Source: Mollicutes bacterium (GTDB lineage: Bacteria; Bacillota_I; Bacilli_A; RF39; UBA660). Taken from it: 10,126 nt of DNA. Shown in pieces: positions 1 to 7,078 of this stretch (positions are counted from its first letter, which is position 1; each line of letters begins with the position of its first letter). The stretch is taken from positions 1 through 10,126 of the forward strand of contig PXDA01000024.1 of assembly GCA_003566505.1 (NCBI GenBank). The letters run 5' to 3'. Under the pieces are notes generated by a model. That model was not told the origin of the DNA, made no database searches, and was given only the letters and a program-made list of their open reading frames with translations. The translations under genes were made by a program, and so were the position numbers.

Positions 1-458
1 ATTCGTCTTTTAGCATAAACATCTTTTAAATAAGCAAATGTTAATTGCTCTGGCTCCGGTCCCAAGTTTTGAAAAAACAAAACTAGATTTAAAGCATCTT
101 TTCCAATTAACTGCATACGACCAAATTTGCGCGAATCTTCATAACGAAGTTCCATATCATTATCAAGCAAAAAACTAACATGTTGATGTTTTTCAGATGC
201 TTGTTTCATATCACGAAAAACATACTTTCCTTCCATGCGCAAATGACTAATTAAATAATAATTATCTAGTTCAAATACCAACCATTTGCCCCTTCTTTTT
301 ACTGCTTGAATAGTTTGATTTTTAATTTTTTTAACAAACTCTGATGTATTCATTGCCACGGTTTTATCATAATAAACAGTAACATCAACAATTTTTCTTC
401 CTACTATTTTTTTCGTTAAAATACGCCGGATGGTTTCTACTTCCGGTAATTCTGGCAT
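1..458 (-). CDS. mutM: Formamidopyrimidine-DNA glycosylase (Fpg/MutM), N-terminal part, 3' end outside window
   Basis: This bifunctional DNA glycosylase/AP lyase removes 8-oxoguanine and other oxidised purines in base-excision repair. 152 complete codons are visible; the C-terminal helix-two-turn-helix and zinc finger lie beyond the left edge. The N-terminus MPELPEVETIRR is the family signature: after Met removal it supplies the catalytic proline, with Glu3 and Glu6 also in place. Lys58 in KRRGKWL is the conserved phosphate-binding lysine, HLRMEGK (72-78) carries the void-filling Met75, and DSRKFGRM (108-115) and LGPEP (132-136) are typical family blocks. The ATG at 458 is fixed by the signature, and a GGGTG lies about 8 nt upstream. 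Only 20 bp separate it from the stop of the upstream lipoprotein gene, so the two are probably co-transcribed. mutM commonly follows polA in low-GC Gram-positives; here two surface-protein genes lie between them. Confidence 0.96.
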   Translation of the reverse strand, partial: MPELPEVETIRRILTKKIVGRKIVDVTVYYDKTVAMNTSEFVKKIKNQTIQAVKRRGKWLVFELDNYYLISHLRMEGKYVFRDMKQASEKHQHVSFLLDNDMELRYEDSRKFGRMQLIGKDALNLVLFFQNLGPEPEQLTFAYLKDVYAKRR

Positions 459-478
459 ATTAATCACCCGACCTTTTT

Positions 479-1429
479 CTACGGTAAATTACAATTTTCT
501 AATTCTCGCTCCGCCAACTTAAATTCTGAACTATCAAAGTCCTTCTGCAAACAATAGCCTCTTTCAAATAAAGCCATTCGCACTTCACCTTCACTATTAA
601 CCATTACAATTCCTTCTTCCGGAAGACGACCGACAACTGATATTTCAGGGGAATCTTCAGTTAATTTATTATTTTTTATCACAAATGTTTCGTCATCTAG
701 CGGCTTTTCATCCACCACACTCATAGCGTAATAAGCATTTACGGCTGTCAAAATTCGCTCGCCCATTGTTTCCATCACTTGACTAAAGGGTCTTTTATCC
801 CCTTGCGCAGCAAAAGGAAAACTGACATATGTTCTATCAATATCAACAATATCAATTTCATTAACAAATATTTTCTCATCATCTACTTTAAGATGATAAC
901 TAATACTAGTTAAAATTCCCCCAGCAACCTTAACTGTTATTTCTACTTGCCCACTTGCTTCATAAAAAACACTATCGGAACTAAAAAAATTACGCGGATC
1001 AGCAGTAGTACTATAAGTATTTAACATCGGAAAATGTCTTTCAAAATCTTCTACTTCATTTTTTATAAATATAACTTCCGGAACCGCAAAATCTTGCTTG
1101 ACCATTATTTGTTCATAAGACAAATACCATTCATTATCAACATTTTGTTCATAAATATTACCTGTCCCATCCGAAAACATTTCATAATACAAATATCCTT
1201 GATTAGTAAAATCATATCTTTTCATGCGATTATTTTGCCAATCAATTTTCTCACTATAGCTGTACTCCAAAGTTTGATAATCAGTAAACTCTGATTCATA
1301 ATAAATAACATTAGCTTCTAAAGTTAAATTATTAACAGCATCAAAATTATCAACCGCATTCTCTAAATTATAACTACCAAAACATCCAGTCAGTAAAAAA
1401 CACGATAATAGCATTAAACATTTTTTCAT
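479..1429 (-). CDS. Surface lipoprotein with a C-terminal two-cysteine (pilin-head-like) module
   Basis: The 316-residue protein begins MKKCLMLLSCFLLTGC, a class II signal peptide: short basic start, hydrophobic core and lipobox LTGC with the lipid-anchor Cys16. It should be attached to the outer face of the membrane. Residues about 35-205 are beta-rich with many Tyr, Phe and acidic residues, a look shared with secreted lipoproteins, but I recognise no named family. Residues about 218-240 look like an Ala-rich helix (ILTAVNAYYAMSV). A module follows from G267 to C313 that matches the end of the neighbouring 1552-3285 protein without gaps. Apart from Cys16, its Cys293 and Cys313 are the only cysteines in the mature protein, so a disulfide is plausible. 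The ATG has AAAGGAG 6 nt upstream and its own promoter. The stop is TAG. Function is unknown; the gene probably runs on into mutM. Confidence 0.9.
   Translation of the reverse strand: MKKCLMLLSCFLLTGCFGSYNLENAVDNFDAVNNLTLEANVIYYESEFTDYQTLEYSYSEKIDWQNNRMKRYDFTNQGYLYYEMFSDGTGNIYEQNVDNEWYLSYEQIMVKQDFAVPEVIFIKNEVEDFERHFPMLNTYSTTADPRNFFSSDSVFYEASGQVEITVKVAGGILTSISYHLKVDDEKIFVNEIDIVDIDRTYVSFPFAAQGDKRPFSQVMETMGERILTAVNAYYAMSVVDEKPLDDETFVIKNNKLTEDSPEISVVGRLPEEGIVMVNSEGEVRMALFERGYCLQKDFDSSEFKLAERELENCNLP
491..631 (-). other. Two-cysteine C-terminal module, copy 1 (lipoprotein residues 267-313)
   Basis: This protein-level module runs from G267 to C313. Conserved positions shared with copy 2, in module numbering, are G1, P4, G7, V17, L21, C27, K30, D31, E41, L44 and C47. 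The pair C27-x2-K-D ... C47 has the same 20-residue spacing in both copies. The protein ends three residues after the last cysteine (NLP). Confidence 0.75.
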
Positions 1430-1449
1430 ATAAAACTCCTTTATGGCAT

Positions 1450-1477
1450 ATTATAACACAAAAAAACGCATTGTAAA
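1450..1477 (-). promoter_or_regulatory. Sigma-A-type promoter of the lipoprotein gene (extended -10)
   Basis: On the minus strand the -35 is TTTACA (1472-1477), the spacer is 16 nt, and the -10 is a perfect TATAAT (1450-1455) preceded by TGT, an extended -10. Only 20 nt separate the -10 from the ATG at 1429, so the predicted transcript starts near 1443, just upstream of the AGGAG at 1436-1440. The spacer contains a run of seven T. Confidence 0.75.
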
Positions 1478-1551
1478 GTTAATTAATAGTACCATTTATC
1501 AATTCAAAACCATAATGTTCTTTTTAACAAGTAAATCATTATAGCATAGTT

Positions 1552-3285
1552 TTATTCAAAATCAGTCAGTGGCATTGCTTTTTGACAAAAAGATAAATCT
1601 GCTTCCATTATTTCTACCTGAAAATCCGTAGTGTCCTTCCTAGCACACCAAGTGCCATCATGCAACCACGCTTCAACAGACATATTCTTTTTTGCATAAA
1701 TCACACCATTTTGCGGTTTATCACCTAAGTATTGCAATTTATCAACCATATCAGTAGTAACATAATTACCATCATCGTCAACATAAACTGTTTGTTTACC
1801 ATCAACTATTACATACCAAACATCCTCATTATACTCTTCCCATAAAAAACGTTGCATCGCATCATTTTCAGCTGTTTTAACAATACCATTTGCCGTTGCT
1901 TCAAAAATATCATGCTTTATTTCAGGTGTCATTCCATAAAAAGCCGGTATAAATGCCATAGCACCAAATAATTCATTCAATATTTTATTTAATTTTTCTT
2001 TTTGTTCGTCCGTTAGTTCATCATGTTTAATCAGTAAATCTTGCTCCGGTTTATATATCTCATCAATTCTTTTTAAATTAGTCGCAACCTTCATTAAAAT
2101 TTCTAAATTATAATCATCAGTTTTAATTGCTAATTGATAATCTGAATCGATATTATACTCTTCTTTCTCATTAACGACTTCTTCTTGCCTCGTCAGATCA
2201 AAATCAATTTGCACAATTTGCATATTATTTTCCAAAACAACTAACGAATAATATTGTGTCTTTTCACCTTCATTTACTGTTAATTCCATTTTCAAATCAG
2301 CAAATTGCAAAACAAACTTATCAACTAGTTCATTATTTTCATCAATAAATGAAAAATAACTTAACTTAACTTCTTGCTCATTGCCCATAAAATCTTCCAT
2401 TTTAATCAAAAATTCCTGTTTAACAACGCGATTAATCAAGCCAGTTGTATAAATATTATAAGTTATCTCATCAGTAAAACTTAATTCCTCTAATGACTCT
2501 AACCGCTTTTGCAATTCTTCTTTTATCTCATCTTGTGTTATTTTTTCATTGCTACTAACAATCGTTTCTAAAGCTTGCATAGCTTTTTCATCGCCCACAA
2601 GTCCTTCAATGACATGTGAAAAAATCGCTCTTATTCGTTCATCATTTAGTACCAAACTATTTTTGGTTACGTTATAAGTTTCTCCTTCAACTGTTACTCG
2701 TTCTTTTTGCGCACTAAAATATTCATCAAGTAAACTATTTATTAATAAGTCAGTTCCTGTCGCCATTAAATAATCAATTTCATCGACATAATCATAATAA
2801 CTTTCTTCATCCCGAAAAATATCAATTCCTTCATAGCCAATATATTTTCCCCAATTTTCATCAAACAAAATATAAAGCCAATCTTCTTCGGCAAAGGCAT
2901 TCATATCAATTATTAAATCATCAGTAAGCGATAATACCATATCAAGAAACAAATTTTGATTTGCCATATCCTCCTGCCACAAATAATACAGTTCAACATC
3001 TTGTAGTATTGTTTGTATTTCAATTAAATCCGGAAAATCATCAAAATCACCATTAACTTCAAAAGCAACAGTTGACTCCGTTTGAATTGGTCCCGCACTA
3101 CTCATTTCAGCCCTTTTCCCGTTTGAAAAATCCGTTAACAATTCCGACATTTGTGTGTATGAATCTTGCAAATTGGTTGCAAACACCACCTTCGGATTAG
3201 CCATTAAATTAAAATACAAAAGACCACTACCAACAATAAGTAATGCTCCTAAAACCCCTATTATGCCTAATATATTTTTATTCAC
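1552..3285 (-). CDS. Membrane-anchored extracellular protein of unknown function with a C-terminal two-cysteine module
   Basis: I place the start at GTG 3285, giving 577 residues. An AGGAGG (3292-3297) lies exactly 6 nt upstream, while in-frame ATGs at 3321 and 3306 precede or overlap the likely -10 box and have no ribosome binding site. From this start, residues 5-26 form one hydrophobic segment (NILGIIGVLGALLIVGSGLL) with no cysteine, so it acts as a signal anchor with a large outer domain rather than a lipobox. The outer part is strongly acidic. A helical, possibly coiled segment is near 246-270, followed by beta-rich stretches, then an Ala-rich helix (about 460-478) and the module from G521 to C567. 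Cys547 and Cys567 are the only cysteines in the protein. I recognise no family for residues 30-450. Its place beside a lipoprotein with the same C-terminal module suggests related surface roles; the function itself is unknown. Confidence 0.85.
   Translation of the reverse strand: MNKNILGIIGVLGALLIVGSGLLYFNLMANPKVVFATNLQDSYTQMSELLTDFSNGKRAEMSSAGPIQTESTVAFEVNGDFDDFPDLIEIQTILQDVELYYLWQEDMANQNLFLDMVLSLTDDLIIDMNAFAEEDWLYILFDENWGKYIGYEGIDIFRDEESYYDYVDEIDYLMATGTDLLINSLLDEYFSAQKERVTVEGETYNVTKNSLVLNDERIRAIFSHVIEGLVGDEKAMQALETIVSSNEKITQDEIKEELQKRLESLEELSFTDEITYNIYTTGLINRVVKQEFLIKMEDFMGNEQEVKLSYFSFIDENNELVDKFVLQFADLKMELTVNEGEKTQYYSLVVLENNMQIVQIDFDLTRQEEVVNEKEEYNIDSDYQLAIKTDDYNLEILMKVATNLKRIDEIYKPEQDLLIKHDELTDEQKEKLNKILNELFGAMAFIPAFYGMTPEIKHDIFEATANGIVKTAENDAMQRFLWEEYNEDVWYVIVDGKQTVYVDDDGNYVTTDMVDKLQYLGDKPQNGVIYAKKNMSVEAWLHDGTWCARKDTTDFQVEIMEADLSFCQKAMPLTDFE
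1585..1725 (-). other. Two-cysteine C-terminal module, copy 2 (residues 521-567 of the 1552-3285 protein)
   Basis: This module aligns without gaps to copy 1 at 491-631: G, P and G at module positions 1, 4 and 7, V17, L21, aromatic-Cys at 26-27, K30-D31, E41, L44 and C47. About 11 of 47 positions are identical. Ten residues follow the last cysteine. Confidence 0.75.
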
Positions 3286-3291
3286 ACTATT

Positions 3292-3310
3292 CCTCCTATT
3301 TGGCATTTTA
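3292..3310 (-). promoter_or_regulatory. Extended -10 promoter and start-deciding Shine-Dalgarno of the 1552-3285 gene
   Basis: The minus strand shows TGT followed by TAAAAT (-10 at 3305-3310), then AGGAGG at 3292-3297, then GTG at 3285. The gap from -10 to GTG is 19 nt, so the transcript would begin almost on the Shine-Dalgarno. No good -35 is seen (TGCAAT at 17 nt), so the TGn extension would have to carry recognition. The -10 overlaps the in-frame ATG at 3306, which argues against that longer start. Confidence 0.6.
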
Positions 3311-3321
3311 ACACAAGACAT

Positions 3322-3384
3322 AAAAAAATTGCACTACAACTACATTTCATTTGTCAGTTACTAGACAATTCTTTTACTTAGTGC
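3322..3384 (-). terminator. Possible long-loop terminator at the 3' end of polA
   Basis: GCACTA in the last polA codons (3379-3384) can pair with TAGTGC (3331-3336), followed by AA and a run of seven T (3328-3322). The 42-nt interior can form a further TTGTC/GACAA hairpin. The outer stem is only 6 bp with a large loop, so this is tentative. If real, it separates polA from the next gene, which has its own promoter. Confidence 0.3.
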
Positions 3385-5896
3385 TATACCAGTCTTTTCC
3401 TTCTGTAATAACAACTTTTAATGGTACTTTTAATTCAACCGCACCCTCCATCGCTTTTTGCACTATTTCTTTCACTTGTTCTAACTCTGCTTCTAAAACA
3501 TCAAATACCAACTCATCATGAACTTGTAATATCATTTTACTTTTTAATGCTTTAGCCTCAAAATCTTTCATAATCTGCACCATTGCTATTTTTAAAATGT
3601 CAGCGGCCGTTCCTTGAATTGGTGTATTTAAAGCAACCCGTTCACCTTGTTTGCGGATCATATAATTTTTATTAGCAAGTTCAGGAATATTACGTTTCCG
3701 ATTAAACATAGTTTTAACCGAACCCTTTTCTTTGGCATTAGCAATGGTTGCCTCCATATAATTTTTAATTCCTGGATAAGTTTCTAAATATTTTTCAATA
3801 AATGTTTTTGCTTCTTTAACACTAATATTTAAATTTTCCGCTAAGCCATATTCACTCATACCATAAATAATACCAAAATTAACCGCTTTAGCAATGCGGC
3901 GCATGCGCGGCGTAACAATTTCCTCGCCAAAAATATCTTGGGCGGTTTTGGTATGAATATCTTCATCGGCTTGAAATGCTTTTATTAAACTTTCTTCTAC
4001 TGCCATATGTGCTAAAATACGTAATTCTATTTGCGAATAATCAACCGATAATAAAACACAATCGGGACTAGCAACAAAGGCTTTTCTAATTTTTCGTCCT
4101 TGCTCATAACGAATCGGAATGTTTTGCAAATTGGGCTCTATCGATGATAAGCGTCCAGTTTTCGTTAATGTTTGTTGGTAAATAGTATGTATTTTGCCAT
4201 CAATAATTTTTTGCGAAAGACCTTCAATATAAGTAGCATAAAGTTTCGTTAAAATACGATATTCTAATAATTTTTCAATAATGGGATGCTCATCACGCAG
4301 TTTTTCTAAAACATCGACGGCTGTTGAATAACCCGTTTTAGTCCGCTTACCTCTTTTCAAACCTAGTTTTTCAAATAAAATTTTACCTAACTGTTGCGAA
4401 GATGCAATATTAAAATTCTCACCTGCTAAATTATAAATTTCATTTTCTAAAAGTTCAATTTTAATTTTTATTTCCTCACCCATATCATGAAGCACCTTTT
4501 CATCAACACAAACACCAGTAAATTCCATCATTGCTAAAATTTTAGCAACCGGCAATTCAATTTCTTGCAATAACTTCATCATTTCTGCTTGTTTTAATTC
4601 ATCAATAAAATGCTTTTTACTTTCCAAAATAAACTGTGCTTTGACATGTGCATTATCACCAACTTCGGTTTGCTTATCACAAACTAAATCGTAATTAAAT
4701 TGACAGGCCAAATAAGCCACATCATCTTTAACATTATAATCAAGCAAGTATGCGGCTAGCATCGTATCAAAAACAACATTTTCAAGGATAATGTCATGAC
4801 AAGCCAAAACATACCAGGCCTTTTTATAATCATAAGTTATTTTTTTATCTATTTTCGCTAGTGCCGAAGCAACCAATTCTTTTTCCACATAATAACTTTC
4901 TTTTTCGGCAAAAACAGCCATCCCAAGTAACTGACACTGGTGATAATTAGCACCTTCAATAACAAGATAGAAAGCCGCCTCATCCAATTTAGGAAGCTTA
5001 TTTTTATCAGAAATTACTTTTACTTGTTCACTTACTTTTTTTACTGGTTGTAAAAACGAAAAAAATTCAAGATCACGATACAATGCTAATAATTTTTCTT
5101 CATCCTTTTTTTGCACCTTAATGTCATCTAAATTAATTTTAAGTGGTGCGGTTGTATTAATTTGTGCTAATTGATAACTAAGATAAGCATTTTCTTTGTC
5201 TTGTAATAACTTTTCTTTTAATTTACCAGAAATATTATCAATATTTTGATAAATATTATCCAAAGTTTCATATTCTTGTAATAATTTTAAAGCAGTCTTT
5301 TCCCCAATTCCCTTAACACCGGGAATATTATCTGATGAATCCCCCTGCAGTGCTTTTAAATCAACCACATGTGTTGGTTGAATTTGATATTCATCCTTAA
5401 AATTATCAATATTATAACGAATAAAATCTTTTTGTTTTAATAATTTTACTTCGACATCTTTTGATATTAGTTGTAAAAGATCTCGATCACTACTTATAAT
5501 GGTGCCATAAAAATTTTTATCTTTATTACAATACTGCGCAAAAGTACCAATAATATCATCAGCTTCATAATCATCTATTTCATAATGTTTAACACCCATA
5601 TATGATAAAATTTCCTTTGCTATCGGAAATTGTTTTTTTAAATCATCCGGCATTTCAATTCGATCTGCTTTATAATCATCATATAAATCATGCCGAAAAG
5701 TTCTGCCCCGATCAAAAGCAACTAACATATAAGTTGGCTTTTCTTCTGCAATAATTTTATTAATCATATTAACAAAACCATACAAACCATTGGTTGGAAA
5801 TCCCTTGCTATTTTGCATAAAATTACCACTATATGCGGTTGCATAATAACTACGAAATAATAAATTATTACCATCAACCATGACAATTTTTTTCAT
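3374..5896 (-). CDS. polA: DNA polymerase I (5' nuclease and polymerase; proofreading site lost)
   Basis: PolA fills gaps in excision repair and removes Okazaki primers. The start is ATG 5896 (MKKIVMVDGNN), giving 840 residues: GGTGA lies 5 nt upstream, whereas the ATG at 5914 has no ribosome binding site. Residues 1-285 are the 5' nuclease, with Asp8, Asp62, the acidic YEADD (110-114), SSDRD (135-139) and GDSSD (185-189) ahead of the helix-hairpin region PGVKGIGEKTA. Residues about 300-430 are a 3'-5' exonuclease fold without the DxE active site (FYLVIEG replaces FDTET), as in Bacillus polymerases. The polymerase follows: TGRLSS and NLQNIP, motif A DYSQIELR (Asp619), the O-helix Arg666, Lys670, Phe674 and Tyr678, and motif C QVHDE (Asp794, Glu795). 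Length and all catalytic residues look intact. mraY is upstream, with a terminator between the two genes. Confidence 0.97.
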   Translation of the reverse strand: MKKIVMVDGNNLLFRSYYATAYSGNFMQNSKGFPTNGLYGFVNMINKIIAEEKPTYMLVAFDRGRTFRHDLYDDYKADRIEMPDDLKKQFPIAKEILSYMGVKHYEIDDYEADDIIGTFAQYCNKDKNFYGTIISSDRDLLQLISKDVEVKLLKQKDFIRYNIDNFKDEYQIQPTHVVDLKALQGDSSDNIPGVKGIGEKTALKLLQEYETLDNIYQNIDNISGKLKEKLLQDKENAYLSYQLAQINTTAPLKINLDDIKVQKKDEEKLLALYRDLEFFSFLQPVKKVSEQVKVISDKNKLPKLDEAAFYLVIEGANYHQCQLLGMAVFAEKESYYVEKELVASALAKIDKKITYDYKKAWYVLACHDIILENVVFDTMLAAYLLDYNVKDDVAYLACQFNYDLVCDKQTEVGDNAHVKAQFILESKKHFIDELKQAEMMKLLQEIELPVAKILAMMEFTGVCVDEKVLHDMGEEIKIKIELLENEIYNLAGENFNIASSQQLGKILFEKLGLKRGKRTKTGYSTAVDVLEKLRDEHPIIEKLLEYRILTKLYATYIEGLSQKIIDGKIHTIYQQTLTKTGRLSSIEPNLQNIPIRYEQGRKIRKAFVASPDCVLLSVDYSQIELRILAHMAVEESLIKAFQADEDIHTKTAQDIFGEEIVTPRMRRIAKAVNFGIIYGMSEYGLAENLNISVKEAKTFIEKYLETYPGIKNYMEATIANAKEKGSVKTMFNRKRNIPELANKNYMIRKQGERVALNTPIQGTAADILKIAMVQIMKDFEAKALKSKMILQVHDELVFDVLEAELEQVKEIVQKAMEGAVELKVPLKVVITEGKDWYSTK

Positions 5897-5922
5897 TGTT
5901 ATCACCAAACTCATTTTATCAT

Positions 5923-5949
5923 AAAAAAAGGATTTAATAAATTAAATCC
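5923..5949 (-). terminator. Intrinsic terminator embedded in the mraY stop codon
   Basis: On the minus strand GGATTTAA (5949-5942), loop TTTA, TTAAATCC (5937-5930), then seven T (5929-5923). The 8-bp stem is AT-rich but perfect. The last three bases of the 5' arm are the mraY stop codon TAA (5944-5942). It would reduce readthrough into polA, whose ATG is 27 nt beyond the T tract. Confidence 0.75.
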
Positions 5950-6931
5950 AAACACCAAAGGTAATCGCCATCATACTAAGTAACAGCCCCACCGACCAAA
6001 AAAGTTTTACAATATCATTTTCATGCCATCCTAATCTTTCAAAATGATGATGTAAAGGAGCCATAAGGAAAACTCTTTTATCTCTTAATTTAATACTAGC
6101 AATTTGAATAATAACCGATAAAGTTACTATCACAAACACACCAGCAACTACCACTAAAGTTAATTCATGAGAAGTAATAATGGCAATCGAAGCTAAAGTT
6201 GCTCCCAGTGTTAAGGAGCCCGTATCCCCCATAAAAACTTTGGCGGGATAGGTATTAAACATCAAAAAGCCTAATAAAGTACCGACCAAAACAAAAGCAA
6301 AAATCGCAATGTCTTGATAACCAGCCACCCAAAAAGCACTCCAAGCAATCATGCCAAAAGTACCAAAAGCAATCATCGCTAACCCGCCAGCAAGACCATC
6401 CAAACCATCAGTTAAATTAACTGCGTTAGAAGACCCCATTAAAACCATTAAGATAAAAAAGTAATAGAAAATACCTAAATCTAATTTAATCCCTAAAGTA
6501 TAAATGTTAACAATCGGATCATTACCACTGGAAATAAAAATATAAAAGAAAATACTAGAAATCAAAAACTGACCAAGTAATTTTTGCCGCCCTAACAAAC
6601 CATCATTATGACCCCGTCTAATTTTCAAATAATCATCAATAAAACCTAAAACAGCGTAAGATAAAAACACAAATAAAACAATCAATAAATTAAAACTAAA
6701 AGTTATATTCCCCATTAATAATAAAAGCAAGACCGCCAATAAAGTTGGCACGATAAAAATTATCCCACCCATGGTTGGTGTGCCACTTTTTTTACCATGT
6801 TCTTCTAAATACTCAGAAATATTTTGTTTAAAATTAAGCTTACGTAATAAAGGAATTATTATAAAACCTAAAACACCGGCAAAAACGAACCCAATCATCA
6901 TTGCTAAGACAGCTTTAGTTAAAATTAACAT
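5942..6931 (-). CDS. mraY: Phospho-N-acetylmuramoyl-pentapeptide transferase (lipid I synthesis)
   Basis: MraY moves phospho-MurNAc-pentapeptide from UDP to undecaprenyl phosphate, making lipid I on the inner face of the membrane. I start it at ATG 6931 (MLILTKAVLAMM), giving 329 residues, a normal length: GGAG is 8 nt upstream, and the promoter -10 lies inside the longer open frame that begins at 6994. The protein is a multi-pass membrane protein, about ten hydrophobic segments. Family motifs are complete: GTPTMGG (50-56), the Asp99-Asp100 pair in FIDDY, NLTDGLDGLAGG (172-183), FMGDTGS with Asp236, and the HHH motif 294-296 in MAPLHHHFERLGW. Murein genes usually sit together in a dcw cluster, but here mraY has its own promoter and terminator and lies between rpsT and polA, with no other wall gene visible. 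Confidence 0.97.
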   Translation of the reverse strand: MLILTKAVLAMMIGFVFAGVLGFIIIPLLRKLNFKQNISEYLEEHGKKSGTPTMGGIIFIVPTLLAVLLLLLMGNITFSFNLLIVLFVFLSYAVLGFIDDYLKIRRGHNDGLLGRQKLLGQFLISSIFFYIFISSGNDPIVNIYTLGIKLDLGIFYYFFILMVLMGSSNAVNLTDGLDGLAGGLAMIAFGTFGMIAWSAFWVAGYQDIAIFAFVLVGTLLGFLMFNTYPAKVFMGDTGSLTLGATLASIAIITSHELTLVVVAGVFVIVTLSVIIQIASIKLRDKRVFLMAPLHHHFERLGWHENDIVKLFWSVGLLLSMMAITFGVWI

Positions 6932-6951
6932 AACATCAACTCCGTACCCAT

Positions 6952-6980
6952 AGTATAGCATTATTTTTTTATTATGAAAA
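6952..6980 (-). promoter_or_regulatory. mraY promoter (extended -10)
   Basis: On the minus strand TTTTCA (6975-6980), spacer 17 nt, TATACT (6952-6957) preceded by TGC. The -10 lies 20 nt upstream of the ATG at 6931, giving a leader of about 14 nt. It faces away from the rpsT promoter in the same intergenic region. Confidence 0.65.
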
Positions 6981-7078
6981 ATAAAGCCAATCATAATGTA
7001 AACAAAACGTCAATAACATAATTATTAATTTTATTTTCTCTTTTTAATTATTTTGTAATTAAAAAAAATATATTTTAA
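6981..7078. other. Central part of the divergent mraY/rpsT intergenic region
   Basis: About 100 bp of nearly pure A/T between the two divergent promoters. It holds A- and T-tracts that could act as UP elements or bend DNA. I see no convincing operator repeat, riboswitch or small gene. A TTGACG on the minus strand has no -10 at proper spacing. Confidence 0.5.

Noticed and set aside
1034..1294. Plus-strand open frame antisense to the lipoprotein gene
   Set aside because: It has no Shine-Dalgarno, an Ile/Phe-rich composition typical of reverse reading of AT-rich coding DNA, and lies wholly inside a well-supported gene. The same applies to plus-strand frames at 3155-3364, 6771-6953, 8341-8547 and 9282-9473.
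1506..1544. Possible hairpin (CTATAATG/CATTATGG, 19-nt loop, TTTT) and a second extended -10 (TGC-TATAAT at 1538-1543) between the two surface-protein genes
   Set aside because: The hairpin is AT-rich with a wobble pair, a long loop and only four T. The -10 has no good -35 and lies over 100 nt from the next start. The two readings compete for the same bases, so neither is annotated.
3899..3908. GC-rich palindrome GCGCATGCGC in polA
   Set aside because: It encodes the conserved RMRR stretch of the O-helix using CGC arginine codons and has no spacer or T tract; coding constraint explains it.
5902..5920. TGA-TAAAAT as a polA promoter
   Set aside because: A start 7 nt after this -10 would fall on the GGTGA ribosome binding site and remove part of it, and no -35 is visible. 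polA may be read through the weak mraY terminator instead, or from a promoter I cannot see.
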